From positions 1 to 45,938 of the forward strand of contig JAGUVW010000060.1 in assembly GCA_020062665.1 (NCBI GenBank): DNA of 45,938 nucleotides, read 5' to 3'. The position numbers and the translations under genes were made by a program. Origin of the DNA: Pseudomonadales bacterium (GTDB taxonomy: Bacteria > Pseudomonadota > Gammaproteobacteria > Pseudomonadales > Ketobacteraceae). Shown here one piece after another: positions 6,732 to 15,987 of this stretch (positions are counted from its first letter, which is position 1; each line of letters begins with the position of its first letter). The notes beneath the pieces were generated by a model, which was not told where the DNA came from, ran no database searches, and saw only the letters and a program-made list of their open reading frames with translations.

Positions 6732-7079
6732 TCAGGCCACCATCACTTCCACCCGGCCGTTCTGCACGCGCACTGGATAGACGGGGATGCGCACGTCGTC
6801 TTCCAGGCACTGGCCGGTGACCAGATCAAAATGATGTTTGTAGATGGGTGACGCCACCACGGTGTGGCCTTTCAGATCACCCACGATGCCACGCGACAGC
6901 ACGTTGGCTTCGCTGAAGGGATCGTGGTTGTCGATGGCAAACAGATTGGCGCTGCCATTTTCCATGATTTTGAAAATGGCCACCTGCTTGTCCGCCACTT
7001 TGGCGCACACACCCAGGTTGGGCAGCAGGTCATCCACGTTGCACACAGGCGTCCAGTTGAGATCAGCAATCGCGTTCAT
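6732..7079 (-). CDS. nirD: Nitrite reductase (NADH) small subunit
   Basis: A 115-residue NirD protein with a Rieske-like fold that lacks the Cys/His cluster ligands, as expected for NirD. Recognisable segments are NWTPVCNVDDLLPNLGVCA, FAIDNHDPFSEANVLSRGIVGD and SPIYKHHFDLVTGQCLEDD. It partners NirB in reducing nitrite to ammonium in the cytoplasm. A strong AAGGAGG precedes the ATG at 7079, and the gene starts nine bases after nirB stops, so they form one transcript from the sigma-54 promoter at 9701-9716. Confidence 0.96.
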   Translation of the reverse strand: MNAIADLNWTPVCNVDDLLPNLGVCAKVADKQVAIFKIMENGSANLFAIDNHDPFSEANVLSRGIVGDLKGHTVVASPIYKHHFDLVTGQCLEDDVRIPVYPVRVQNGRVEVMVA

Positions 7080-7088
7080 GGAACCTCC

Positions 7089-9623
7089 TTACACTGCAAC
7101 CAGTTGAATGCGTTTTTCTTCCTGCGTGGCCGGGCGGATCTGGCCGCGCTCCTCGACGAACACCACGTTGGAATCCTTGGCGTCGCTGTTGACGAAATGG
7201 CGGAAGCGCTTGAGTTTGTCGGGCGATTCCACGGTGGTGCGCCATTCGTCCTGATAGGTGTTCACCACGTGCTCCATCTGCTGCTCCAGTTCCGAACCGA
7301 TGCCGAGGGAGTCGTTGATGATCACGTCCGCCAGATATTTCAGGCCGCCCTCCAGGTTGTCGAGCCACACTGATGTGCGCTGCAGACGATCGGCAGTCTT
7401 GATGTAGAACATCAGGAAACGGTCGATGTACTGGATCAGCGTGGCGTCATCCAGATCCGACGCAATTAGATCCGCGTGACGGGGTTTCATGCCGCCGTTG
7501 CCGCACACGTACAGGTTCCAGCCTTTCTCGGTGGCGATGACACCCACGTCCTTGCCCTGTGCTTCGGCGCACTCGCGGGTGCAGCCTGACACGGCGAATT
7601 TGATCTTGTGCGGCGCGCGCAGGCCTTTGTAGCGGTTTTCCAGGCGGATCGCCATGCCGACGCTGTCGAGCATGCCGTAACGACACCAGGTGGAACCGAC
7701 GCAGCTTTTCACGGTGCGCAGCGACTTGCCGTAGGCGTGGCCGCTTTCGAAGCCGGCGTCGATCAGTTCTTTCCAGATCAGCGGCAGTTCATGCACCTGC
7801 GCGCCGAACAGGTCGATACGCTGGCCACCGGTGATTTTGGTGTACAGGTTGAATTTTTTCGCGACAGCGCCGATGGCGATCAGACCGTCCGGGGTGATTT
7901 CACCGCCAGGAACGCGGGGCACCACCGAGTAGGTGCCGTCCTTCTGCATGTTCGCCATGAAATAATCGTTGGTGTCCTGCAGGCCGGCGTGTTCGGTCTT
8001 CAGGATGAAATCATTCCAGCAGGAGGCCAGTATGGATGCGGTCATGGGCTTGCAGATGTCGCAGCCTTTGCCCTTGCCGAATTTCGCAATCAGTTCGTCG
8101 AAGGAGCGGATGTTGTTGACGCGCACCAGGTGATAGATTTCCTGGCGTGAGTACGGGAAGTGTTCGCACACATCCTTTTTCACTTCGATGCCCAGTTTCG
8201 CGAGTTCCGCGTTCATCACCTGGCCTACCAGTGCGGTACAGCCGCCGCAGCTGGTGCCGGCTTTTGTCGCAGCTTTCAAGGCGCTCAGTTCGGTGATGCC
8301 ATCCTGCACGGCGCAGCAGATCTGGCCTTTGCTGACGTTGTTGCAGGAGCAGATTTGCGCGGCGTCCGGCAGCTTGTCCACGCCCATCGCCGGCGCAGCG
8401 GCGCCATCGCGCTGGGGCAGGATCAGCATGTCGGGGAATTCCGGCAGTTCGATGTTGTTCAGCATCATCTGCAGCAGGGTGCCGTAGTTTTCGGCCTCGC
8501 CCACCAGCACGGCACCCAGCAGATATTTGTTGTCACTGCTGACGACGATTTTCTTGTAGACCTTGTTGATTTCGTCCACGAAGGAATAGCTTTGCGCGCC
8601 CAGTGTGGTGCCGTGAGCATCGCCGATGCTGGCCACGTCCACGCCCATCAGCTTGAGCTTGGTGCTCATGTCGGCGCCTTTGAATTCGCTGGCGAGTTTG
8701 CCGGTGATGGTGTCCACCGCTACCTGCGCCATCTGGTAGCCCGGTGCCACCAGGCCGAAGATGCGGCCGTTCCACAGGGCGCATTCGCCGATGGCAAAAA
8801 TATCCGGATCGGAGGTCTGGCAGAAATTGTTGACGGTGATGCCGCCGCGTTCGCCCATGGTGAGGCCGGATTGCTTGGCCAGCTCGTCGCGGGGACGGAT
8901 ACCGGCAGAAAACAGGATCAGGTCGGTTTCCAGTTCGCTGCCGTCAGCGAAGCACATTTTCAGTTTGCTGGAAGAACCGTCTTCGATGCGCTGGGTGTTC
9001 TTGCCTGTGTGCACTTTCACGCCCATGGATTCGATCATGGAACGCAGCAGCTTGCCGCCGCCTTCGTCCACCTGCACAGCCATCAGACGCGGCGCGAATT
9101 CCACTACATGAGTTTCCAGGCCGAGATCTTTCAGCGCCTTTGCGGCTTCCAGCCCCAGCAGACCGCCCCCAACCACCACACCAACGCGGCTTTTGGCTGC
9201 GGTGGCCTTGATGGCTTCCAGGTCTTCAATGGTTCGGTAAACCAGGCACTCGGGGCGATCTTTTCCTGGAATCGGCGGGACAAAAGGATAGGAACCGGTG
9301 GCCAGTACGAGTTTGTCGTAGGGGACTTTCTCGCCGTTGGCGGTTTCGACCAGCTTGTTGGCGCGGTCGATGCTCACCGCCTTGTCATTCAGGCGGAGGT
9401 TGATGTTGTGGGTCTCGAAGAATCCGGCGGGAACCAGGGACAGGTCTTCCGCTGTCTTGCCGCTGAAGTAGGCAGATAGGTATACACGGTCGTAGGCCGG
9501 CCGGGGTTCTTCGCAGAAGGTGGTGATGTCAAACGCAATGGATTGCTCCTGCTCTGCGAATTGAGCGAGGAACTTTTGGCCTACCATTCCGTTACCGATA
9601 ACGACTAATTTTTGCTTGCTCAC
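7089..9623 (-). CDS. nirB: Nitrite reductase (NADH) large subunit
   Basis: An 844-residue enzyme (family about 850) that reduces nitrite to ammonium with NADH. In order: an FAD/NAD-binding reductase domain beginning KLVVIGNGMVG, a C-terminal reductase part, a BFD-like [2Fe-2S] domain (ICSCNNVSKG, later TSCGGC), and the ferredoxin-fold and sirohaem/[4Fe-4S] domain with CVGSTWC and GCTRECAEAQ supplying the cluster cysteines. The GTG at 9621-9623 is chosen because GTGGAG lies six bases upstream and the protein then begins at the FAD motif; a TTG at 9680 would add 19 residues. Pseudomonas shows the same nirBD plus nitrate reductase neighbourhood. Confidence 0.96.
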   Translation of the reverse strand: MSKQKLVVIGNGMVGQKFLAQFAEQEQSIAFDITTFCEEPRPAYDRVYLSAYFSGKTAEDLSLVPAGFFETHNINLRLNDKAVSIDRANKLVETANGEKVPYDKLVLATGSYPFVPPIPGKDRPECLVYRTIEDLEAIKATAAKSRVGVVVGGGLLGLEAAKALKDLGLETHVVEFAPRLMAVQVDEGGGKLLRSMIESMGVKVHTGKNTQRIEDGSSSKLKMCFADGSELETDLILFSAGIRPRDELAKQSGLTMGERGGITVNNFCQTSDPDIFAIGECALWNGRIFGLVAPGYQMAQVAVDTITGKLASEFKGADMSTKLKLMGVDVASIGDAHGTTLGAQSYSFVDEINKVYKKIVVSSDNKYLLGAVLVGEAENYGTLLQMMLNNIELPEFPDMLILPQRDGAAAPAMGVDKLPDAAQICSCNNVSKGQICCAVQDGITELSALKAATKAGTSCGGCTALVGQVMNAELAKLGIEVKKDVCEHFPYSRQEIYHLVRVNNIRSFDELIAKFGKGKGCDICKPMTASILASCWNDFILKTEHAGLQDTNDYFMANMQKDGTYSVVPRVPGGEITPDGLIAIGAVAKKFNLYTKITGGQRIDLFGAQVHELPLIWKELIDAGFESGHAYGKSLRTVKSCVGSTWCRYGMLDSVGMAIRLENRYKGLRAPHKIKFAVSGCTRECAEAQGKDVGVIATEKGWNLYVCGNGGMKPRHADLIASDLDDATLIQYIDRFLMFYIKTADRLQRTSVWLDNLEGGLKYLADVIINDSLGIGSELEQQMEHVVNTYQDEWRTTVESPDKLKRFRHFVNSDAKDSNVVFVEERGQIRPATQEEKRIQLVAV

Positions 9624-9700
9624 AGCGAACTCCACTCTATCTGTCGCCGGGTTGGCTGCCCGGCGTAAGTCGATAGTCAAAACCTCTCGAGTTCCTGTTT

Positions 9701-9716
9701 AGCAACTAGTGTGCCT
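9701..9716 (-). promoter_or_regulatory. Sigma-54 promoter of nirBD
   Basis: On the minus strand: AGGCAC, five bases, TTGCT. It keeps the essential GG at -24 and GC at -12 at the right spacing and departs from TGGCAC-N5-TTGCT at one base. Transcription would start near 9690, about 65 bases before the nirB GTG. Confidence 0.75.
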
Positions 9717-10066
9717 AGTGCGGCAGTGCACTGTGATGTGCTGGTTTTAGGGCGAAAAATCCGGGGTTTACGGCGCCGAAAAGCAAAAATGCTGCAGTAT
9801 GGTGCGTTCACTTTTGTTGTGTGCACCATTAGAAATCGTGTCCAAAACAGTGCAGTGAAAAATTGCGTTCATAAATGATGCGCACACTGGCGCGTTGTGT
9901 TTCAACAAGGTGCGTTTTCGTGATTCGGTGGGAGCGGGCAGACAGCGTGGAGCCTGGGTCGATCCGTGAATATGTCTGACGTTTTGTGTGTAGCGCGGCG
10001 GTGCTCTCCAGACTGCGCGCAAAGGGTGGGGTCGTTGAAACTGATGAGCGATCTAAAGAAAGGGCT
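9717..10066. promoter_or_regulatory. nirB upstream control region with NtrC-like half-sites
   Basis: About 350 bp without a convincing gene between nirB and the end of nasA. It is AT-richer than its surroundings. It holds an inverted repeat ATGGTGC (9799-9805) / GCACCAT (9823-9829), about 85-110 bp upstream of the -24 element, and a further GCGCACACTGGCGCG patch near 9880. GCAC/GTGC half-sites at this distance are what an NtrC-type enhancer would show, though the 17-bp gap in the first repeat is longer than the usual NtrC site. Binding by NtrC is inference. Confidence 0.4.
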
Positions 10067-10090
10067 GGGAGCAGTGCGGTCACTGCCCCA
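10067..10090 (-). terminator. Possible terminator after nasA
   Basis: A 10-bp hairpin (arms 10067-10076 and 10081-10089, with one G-T pair) overlapping the nasA stop codon, followed on the minus strand by CCCTTTCTTTAG. The stem is stable but the T run is interrupted, so termination is plausible rather than certain. Confidence 0.4.
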
Positions 10091-12797
10091 GCAGGGTTTT
10101 GATTTCCGCCACGCAGGAACCGCAATTGGTGCCGGCTTTCAGGCACTTGCCGACGTCGGCCACGGTTTTCAGCTGCTGCTGGGCGATGGCCTTGCGAATG
10201 GTTTTCTCGCCTACGCCGAAGCAGGCGCAGACGGTGCGGCCAGCGTCTTCCACTCCGGCGGGGCTTTTGCCCGACAGCAGGGCCTTGCGATCCAGCGGCT
10301 CCAAAGCGGGTTTGGCGAACAGCGAGGCGATCCAGCCCCGGTCGGCGTCGCGGATGGCAGCGGATTCGCCACCCGCCACGAACACGCAGCAGTCCAGCTG
10401 TTGGTTCTCGATGCGGGCCCAGCGGTAGCTGCCGGTGGGGATGTCTTCGTAGAGCAGGCTGGGTGCGTCGTCCTGTGGCAGGGCCAGGCCCAGTTGCACT
10501 GCCAGGGCGCTCCAGCCGGCAGTGATGCCATCGCCAGCGATTTCATAGCGGAAGAAGCGTTCGCCCCGGATTTTGCTGGCCCAGGTGCAGGTGGGCAGGG
10601 GCAGTTCCCGGCGGGAAAAGAGGAAGCCGGTCCAGGCTGGAATCCAGCGCTCGATTCGACAGGGGGTGTGTTTGGATTCAGGTTGGCCGGAGTAGGGGTC
10701 GGTGGCCGGATTCACCAGAGCGCCGACGCGGGCGTTGTGGGCGTACTGGTCGTTCCAGTGCATCGGGATGAAGATGTCGCCGGCACGCACGCCGTGGCTC
10801 AAGGCGGCCTTGGCCAGCATGCTGCCCCAAGGGCTGCTGATGCGCACCAGATGGCCATCGCCGATATTGTGCTGGCGCGCGGTGTCCGGGTGCAGCTCCA
10901 CGAACGGCTCTGGCTTGTGCTGGTTCAGTTGCGGGGCCAGGGCGGTGCGGGTCATGGTGTGCCACTGGTCGCGGATGCGACCGGTGTTCAGGATGAGCGG
11001 CCATTCGCCGGTGGGCTGGTTGGCGGGAGCGCGCCAGTTCACGGCGATAAAGCGTGCCCGGCGATCGGGATGGCTGAAACGGCCGTCGCCATAGACGCGC
11101 TGGGTGGTGTGTTGCTGGCCAATTGAGTTCGGAGCATTTTGCTGCGGCTCCACCACTGGCCACTGCAGCGGCTGCAGCTGTTCATAGTGCGCGTCCGATA
11201 GCTGCTGCAGCCCGGCCAGATTGAACAGGCGGAAGCTGGCGCCATCATGTTCGAAGGCGCTGTTTTCGAAGGCGCTGAGAGCCGCATGTTCACGAAACAC
11301 ATCTGCGGCGGATGAATAGGAAAAGTGGTCGGCAAAGCCCATGGCGTGAGCCACGTCCCGCAGGATGCGCCAGTCCTGGCGTGCGTCGCCGGCGCATTCC
11401 ACGATTGCGCGCTGGCGCGAGATGCGGCGCTCGGAATTGGTGACAGTGCCGTCTTTTTCACCCCAGCCGGCGGCGGGCAGCAATACGTGGGCGAAGGCGG
11501 TGGTGTCGGTGGATTCGATGCAGTCGGACGCGATCACCAGCGGGCAGGCCGCCAGGGCACGCTTCGCCTGATCGGCGTTGGGCAGGCTGACCACCGGGTT
11601 AGTGCCCATGATCCAGATGGCCTTCACGTCGCCTTTTTCCACGGCGTTGAACAGGTCTACCGCCTTGAGGCCCGGCTTGGTGGCCATACGCGGTGCGTTC
11701 CAGAAACGTTGCACGCGGTCGATGCCATCCGGCGTGAAATCCATGTGAGCGGCCAGTTGATTCGCCAGCCCGCCCACTTCGCGTCCGCCCATGGCGTTGG
11801 GCTGGCCGGTGAGGGAAAACGGCGACGCGCCGGGCTTGCCGATGCGGCCGGTGGCCAGATGGCAGTTGATGATGGCGTTGACCTTGTCGGTGCCGCTGCT
11901 GGACTGGTTTACGCCCTGGGAGAAGCAGGTGACGGTTTTGACGTGCTGCGCAAACCAGCTATAGAAAGTAGTGAGTGCTTCAACGCCGAGGTCGCAACCC
12001 TGTGCGACCGCTTCCAGCGACGGTGCATCCTGCCGCGCCAGCGTCAATGCGGATTCGAAATCAACCGTGTGGCGCTCGATGTAGCCGTGATCCAGCGCAT
12101 TCTGCTGCGCCAGAAACGCCAGCAGGCCGTTGAACAGCAGCACGTCGCTGCCGGGCTTCACCGGCAGGTGCAGATCGGCGATTTCGCAGGTGGCGGTTTT
12201 GCGGGGATCGATCACCACGATTTTCATTGCTGGATTGCGAATTTTCGCCGCCTTGATGCGTTGGAACAGCACCGGGTGACACCAGGCGGTGTTGGAGCCG
12301 GTGAGCACGATCAGGTCGGCGATTTCCAGATCCTCGTAGCAGCCGGGCACGCTGTCCTCGCCAAAGGCGCGCTTGTGGCCGGCCACCGCCGATGACATGC
12401 AGAGGCGGGAATTGGTGTCGATGTTGGCGCTGCCGATGAAGCCTTTCATCAATTTGTTGGCAACGTAATAGTCCTCCGTCAGCAATTGGCCGGAGACATA
12501 AAAGGCCACCGCATCCGGGCCATGCTGTTCGATCACCTGACTCAGCTGTTTCGCGACAAAATCCGTGGCCTGTTGCCAGCTGGCGCGCACGCCGTGAATT
12601 TGGGGGTGGAGCAGGCGGCCGTCCGGGCGCAGGGTGTGGGCCAGGGTGGAGCCTTTGGAGCAGAGTTTGCCGAAGTTGGCCGGGTGTTCGCTGTCGCCCT
12701 TGACGCTGGTGGCGCTGCCCAGGCTGGCGGAGATGCCGCAGCCCACGCCGCAATAGGGGCAGGTGGTGGTGCGTGACGCTGTTTCAATCAATGGCAT
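10080..12797 (-). CDS. nasA: Assimilatory nitrate reductase catalytic subunit
   Basis: A 905-residue molybdopterin enzyme that reduces nitrate to nitrite in the cytoplasm. The N-terminal [4Fe-4S] motif is CPYCGVGC (13-20) with Cys46; Cys133 in SRLCMSSAV is the likely Mo ligand. The central region has TGSNTAWCHP, GQPNAMGGREVGGLA and the C-terminal dinucleotide-binding domain (TGRIRDQWHTMTRT). A BFD-like [2Fe-2S] domain closes the protein (about 856-902: VCACFGVG, CLKAGTNCGSC), as in Klebsiella NasA; Pseudomonas calls the homologue NasC. It begins one base after the FAD subunit gene, so translation is coupled. Molybdenum cofactor genes are not in the window. Confidence 0.94.
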   Translation of the reverse strand: MPLIETASRTTTCPYCGVGCGISASLGSATSVKGDSEHPANFGKLCSKGSTLAHTLRPDGRLLHPQIHGVRASWQQATDFVAKQLSQVIEQHGPDAVAFYVSGQLLTEDYYVANKLMKGFIGSANIDTNSRLCMSSAVAGHKRAFGEDSVPGCYEDLEIADLIVLTGSNTAWCHPVLFQRIKAAKIRNPAMKIVVIDPRKTATCEIADLHLPVKPGSDVLLFNGLLAFLAQQNALDHGYIERHTVDFESALTLARQDAPSLEAVAQGCDLGVEALTTFYSWFAQHVKTVTCFSQGVNQSSSGTDKVNAIINCHLATGRIGKPGASPFSLTGQPNAMGGREVGGLANQLAAHMDFTPDGIDRVQRFWNAPRMATKPGLKAVDLFNAVEKGDVKAIWIMGTNPVVSLPNADQAKRALAACPLVIASDCIESTDTTAFAHVLLPAAGWGEKDGTVTNSERRISRQRAIVECAGDARQDWRILRDVAHAMGFADHFSYSSAADVFREHAALSAFENSAFEHDGASFRLFNLAGLQQLSDAHYEQLQPLQWPVVEPQQNAPNSIGQQHTTQRVYGDGRFSHPDRRARFIAVNWRAPANQPTGEWPLILNTGRIRDQWHTMTRTALAPQLNQHKPEPFVELHPDTARQHNIGDGHLVRISSPWGSMLAKAALSHGVRAGDIFIPMHWNDQYAHNARVGALVNPATDPYSGQPESKHTPCRIERWIPAWTGFLFSRRELPLPTCTWASKIRGERFFRYEIAGDGITAGWSALAVQLGLALPQDDAPSLLYEDIPTGSYRWARIENQQLDCCVFVAGGESAAIRDADRGWIASLFAKPALEPLDRKALLSGKSPAGVEDAGRTVCACFGVGEKTIRKAIAQQQLKTVADVGKCLKAGTNCGSCVAEIKTLLGQ

Positions 12798-12798
12798 T

Positions 12799-14067
12799 TC
12801 AGGCCGCTACAGGGAATGAGGGAGTGCTCGGTGTGTCCAGACAGAAGTCCTTGCCGAAGATCAGACGGTCGCGCCAGGCGCGAATGTCGGCCTGCTGCTG
12901 GATCAGGTCGAAGAACCAGGCGCCGTCCTGGGTGTCGCCGTACAGGATAGCACCGGTGAGGCGACCGTTCTGGATCACCAGTTTACGATAGTGGCCCTGA
13001 TCGTGGTCGTGAAAGGTAATGCATTCCGAATCTTCCTGCCCGAGAAAATCGCCGGCGGAGAACGCATTGATGCCAGTGATCTTGAGCTGGGTGGCTTCCG
13101 GCTTCTGCACATAGCGTGCGATGCCCATTTCGGCCAGGTGATTGGCGCAGACGCGGGCCTGATCATACAGGGGCGCCACCAGGCCGAACAGGCGGCCCCG
13201 GTGCTGCACGCATTCGCCCACGGCATAAATAGAAGGATCAAAAGTCTGCAGGGTATCGTTCACCAGAATGCCGTTGTTGCACTGCAGGCCGCTGTTGTTG
13301 GCCAGCTCCACATTGGGGGTGATGCCGGTGGCGGTGACCACCATATCCACGTCCAGGGTGCGGCCGTCGTTGAAGGCAATACACTTGACGTTGCCCTGGC
13401 CGTCGCCGTGGAAGGCGCTGGTGCGGGCGTTCAGGCAGAAGCGGATGCCCTTGGCTTCCAGCGTTTGTTGCAGCAGGCGCGCAGCGGTTTCGTCCAGCTG
13501 TTTATTCAGCAGGAAGTCGCTGGCGTGCACCACAGTAACGTCCATGCCCTGCTGACGCAGGCCGTTGGCCGCTTCCAGCCCCAGCAAGCCGCCGCCCACC
13601 ACCGCCACGTGACGCAGGCTCTTGCTCAGCTGCAGCATGCGATTGACGTCGCGGATCTCGCGGAAGGTGAGGATATGGTTAAGCTGGTTGCCCGGCACCG
13701 GCAGCACGGCGGGTTTGGAACCGGTAGCCAAAACCAGTTTGTCATAAGGCAGGCTGAGGCCGGACGCCATGTGCACCAGGCGACGGGCGCGATCGATGCG
13801 GATCGCCTTTTCGCCTTTAAATAGAAAGATATCGTTGCGCTGATACCACTCCTCATTATTGAGGATGATCTGATCCACCTGCTTTTCGCCTGCCAGTACC
13901 GGCGACAGCATGATGCGGTTGTAATTGAAGTGATTTTCCTCGCCCACCACGCTGATGCTGTATTTGCCGGGCGCGATGTTCAGCAGCTCTTCCAGGGTGC
14001 GGATGCCGGCCATGCCGTTGCCGATCAACACCAGGCGGGGTTTGGCTGTCTTGCTGCGGGTGACCAT
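12799..14067 (-). CDS. nasC: FAD-dependent electron-transfer subunit of assimilatory nitrate reductase
   Basis: About 422 residues, related to the N-terminal reductase half of NirB and to rubredoxin reductases. Two Rossmann motifs are seen, LIGNGMAGIRT near residue 14 for FAD and VVGGGLLGLEAA for NADH, followed by ATGITPNVELA and the FAD-binding YAVGECVQHRG. No siroheme or cluster domain is present. It probably passes NADH electrons to the nitrate reductase encoded just downstream (Klebsiella NasC, Bacillus NasB). The ATG at 14065-14067 is favoured over a GTG two codons upstream because AGGAG is eight bases away. A consensus sigma-54 promoter lies upstream. Confidence 0.88.
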   Translation of the reverse strand: MVTRSKTAKPRLVLIGNGMAGIRTLEELLNIAPGKYSISVVGEENHFNYNRIMLSPVLAGEKQVDQIILNNEEWYQRNDIFLFKGEKAIRIDRARRLVHMASGLSLPYDKLVLATGSKPAVLPVPGNQLNHILTFREIRDVNRMLQLSKSLRHVAVVGGGLLGLEAANGLRQQGMDVTVVHASDFLLNKQLDETAARLLQQTLEAKGIRFCLNARTSAFHGDGQGNVKCIAFNDGRTLDVDMVVTATGITPNVELANNSGLQCNNGILVNDTLQTFDPSIYAVGECVQHRGRLFGLVAPLYDQARVCANHLAEMGIARYVQKPEATQLKITGINAFSAGDFLGQEDSECITFHDHDQGHYRKLVIQNGRLTGAILYGDTQDGAWFFDLIQQQADIRAWRDRLIFGKDFCLDTPSTPSFPVAA

Positions 14068-14125
14068 CTTCACAACTCCTCGCGACGGGCGCTTGAGCTA
14101 CTTCATCTTGCTTTGTCAGAGCGAT

Positions 14126-14141
14126 AGCAAGCCCTGTGCCA
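14126..14141 (-). promoter_or_regulatory. Sigma-54 promoter of the nitrate reductase operon
   Basis: On the minus strand: TGGCAC-AGGGC-TTGCT, a full consensus match. Transcription should begin near 14115, about 48 bases before the nasC ATG at 14067. Confidence 0.88.
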
Positions 14142-14381
14142 GCGGATTTTGTGCCTGCCAAACACCGGGCTTTCCACCGAAATGCACCACAACGACAAGC
14201 CATGCACGGCCATGTGCACTGACGCTGGGCAAAAAGGTGAGCGCGTGTCCGGCGGATTTGCATTTGAAACGTGCGCACACGGGTGTGTTCGTGCACCGAG
14301 TCGAATCATGCAGCCTTTTTGCGACCGGATCGTGCCCGCAAACGGAACAAATGCAGTGGATGCCTGCGCGCTTTTGGTGTG
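14142..14381. promoter_or_regulatory. Shared enhancer region between divergent nitrate operons
   Basis: About 240 bp between two outward-facing sigma-54 promoters, with no credible gene. It is rich in TGCAC/GTGCA half-sites: a palindrome TGCACGGCCATGTGCA at 14203-14218, TGCACCA near 14183, and GTGCGCAC near 14271 followed by GTGCACC near 14291. These fit NtrC-type binding (GCAC facing GTGC), so one set of sites could serve both promoters. The regulator is inferred. Confidence 0.45.
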
Positions 14382-14397
14382 TGGCACAAGGGTTGCT
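14382..14397 (+). promoter_or_regulatory. Sigma-54 promoter of the nitrate transporter gene
   Basis: TGGCAC-AAGGG-TTGCT, a full consensus match on the plus strand. Transcription should begin near 14408, about 30 bases before the ATG at 14438. Confidence 0.88.
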
Positions 14398-14437
14398 ATA
14401 TCAAGTTCACTTCATGACTGTTTGCAGGGGAAGCCCA

Positions 14438-15907
14438 ATGGGAAGTACTGGAATCAATCTGCTGGACTGGAAGAACCCCAGCATCAAAACGTTGCACTTT
14501 GCGTGGATGGCGTTCTTCATCACCTTTGTGATGTGGTTTGGCCTGGGGCCGCTGGCGGCCTATATCAAGGCTGAATTTGCGCTGACCGAGCCGCAGTGGA
14601 AAGCGCTGCTGATGCTGAACGTCGCCATCACCATTCCCGCGCGCATCCTGATTGGCATGCTGGTGGACAAGTTCGGCCCCCGCGCCATTTATTCCGCGCT
14701 GCTGGTGGTCAGTGGTGTCATCTGTATTGTGTTCGCCTGGTCGCAGACCTATACCCAGCTGGCGATTTCACGCTTTCTGCTGGGCTTTGTCGGTGCCGGT
14801 TTCGTGATTGGTATCCGCCTGGTGTCCGAATGGTTCCCGGCCCGCAACGTGGGGTTGGCAGAAGGCGTTTACGGTGGCTGGGGTAATTTCGGTTCTGCCG
14901 CTGCTGCTGCGCTGCTGCCGCTGCTGGCCGCTGCATTTGCTCCGGCGGTGGGCTGGCGTATTGCGCTCACTATCGCGGGCGTCATTTCCATTTTCTATGC
15001 CTTCGTCTTCTATCACTTCGTGCGCGACACCCCGAAAGGTTCCACCTATTTCAAGCCGAAAAAGAGCGGCGGCCTGGAAGTGTCCACCTGGAAGGATCTG
15101 TGGTTCTACCTGTTCATGAATCTGCCGCTGCATATCGCGCTGCTGGTATTGGTGTGGCGTCTGGCGCCGGGCAACCTCAACCTGCTGCCGCAATTCTGGG
15201 CCAATGCGGCCTACGTGGTGATTGTGCTGCTGGCGGTTTATCAGTTCCGCAAAATCCTGCAGGTGAATCTGCCACACCTGCGCGCCGGTGTGCCGGAAAA
15301 TCAGCGCTACAAGTTCAAGCAGGTGGGGATTCTGTCCCTGTCCTATTTCGCGTCATTCGGATCGGAAATCGCCGTGGTGTCCATGCTGCCGATTTTCTTC
15401 ATGGATACCTTCGGACTGACGCCGATTCAGGCGGGCCTGTCCACCGCCGGCTTTGTGGTGGCGAACCTGATCGCGCGTCCGGCCGGTGGCTGGATGAGTG
15501 ACCGCATCGGCCGGCGCCTGGCCCTGAGCATTCAACTGGGTGGTTTGACGGTGGGCTATGCGCTGATGAGTTTCATCGACGCCAGCTGGCCCCTGTGGCT
15601 GGCGCTCGCCATCACCATCGTCAACTCCCTGTTCGTGCAGGCCGGCTGCGGTGGTGTGTATGCAGTGATCCCGCTGATCAAGCGCAGTCAGACCGGCCAG
15701 ATCGCCGGCATGGCAGGCGCTTACGGCAACGTGGGCGGCGTGATTTTCCTCACCATCCTGTCGTTCGTGCATGCCTCCACCTTCTTCATGATCATCGCGG
15801 TGTGCTCGGCGGTGGTGTTCCTGGCGGTGATGTTCCTCGACGAGCCGGAAGGTCACATGGTGGAAGTGTTGCCCGATGGCACCGTACAATTGATCGAAGT
15901 GCACTGA
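14438..15907 (+). CDS. Nitrate/nitrite transporter, NarK/NasA-type (NNP family, MFS)
   Basis: A 489-residue inner-membrane transporter with about 12 helices. The nitrate-porter family features are RLVSEWFPARNVGLAEGVYGGWGN in helix 5, where the Arg binds nitrate, and the second signature AGAYGNVGGVIFLT. The ATG at 14438 has AGGGGA upstream and gives the usual MFS start; longer upstream frames run into the promoter. It imports nitrate for the reductases encoded to the left. A terminator follows, with the kinase/phosphatase gene beyond it. Pseudomonas calls the homologue NasA; the symbol is left blank to avoid confusion with the reductase. Confidence 0.93.
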   Translation: MGSTGINLLDWKNPSIKTLHFAWMAFFITFVMWFGLGPLAAYIKAEFALTEPQWKALLMLNVAITIPARILIGMLVDKFGPRAIYSALLVVSGVICIVFAWSQTYTQLAISRFLLGFVGAGFVIGIRLVSEWFPARNVGLAEGVYGGWGNFGSAAAAALLPLLAAAFAPAVGWRIALTIAGVISIFYAFVFYHFVRDTPKGSTYFKPKKSGGLEVSTWKDLWFYLFMNLPLHIALLVLVWRLAPGNLNLLPQFWANAAYVVIVLLAVYQFRKILQVNLPHLRAGVPENQRYKFKQVGILSLSYFASFGSEIAVVSMLPIFFMDTFGLTPIQAGLSTAGFVVANLIARPAGGWMSDRIGRRLALSIQLGGLTVGYALMSFIDASWPLWLALAITIVNSLFVQAGCGGVYAVIPLIKRSQTGQIAGMAGAYGNVGGVIFLTILSFVHASTFFMIIAVCSAVVFLAVMFLDEPEGHMVEVLPDGTVQLIEVH

Positions 15908-15933
15908 TCGACTCACTTACAGACATCGAGCAG

Positions 15934-15960
15934 AACGGGAGGCGCGAGTCTCCCGTTTTT
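15934..15960 (+). terminator. Intrinsic terminator between transporter and kinase genes
   Basis: An 8-bp stem AACGGGAG / CTCCCGTT with an 8-nt loop, followed by a T run. It lies 27 bp after the transporter stop and about 28 bp before the kinase start, so it could lower kinase expression relative to the transporter or act as an attenuator. Confidence 0.75.
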
Positions 15961-15987
15961 GTTGATGCAGCCGGAACGGGTGAACCC

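Noticed and set aside
6722-6747. 10-bp hairpin AGTGATGGTG / CACCATCACT after nirD
   Set aside because: Half lies inside the nirD coding end and no T run follows on either strand, so I do not call it a terminator.
8160-9479. 439-codon plus-strand frame
   Set aside because: Antisense to nirB and of low-complexity composition.
9763-9775. GGGTTTACGGCG-like stretch shared with the sigX-linked repeat
   Set aside because: Only about 11 bases match and no inverted arms surround it, so it is not a second copy on present evidence.
9966-11126. 386-codon plus-strand frame across the nirB-nasA gap
   Set aside because: Mostly antisense to nasA; no ribosome site or family resemblance.
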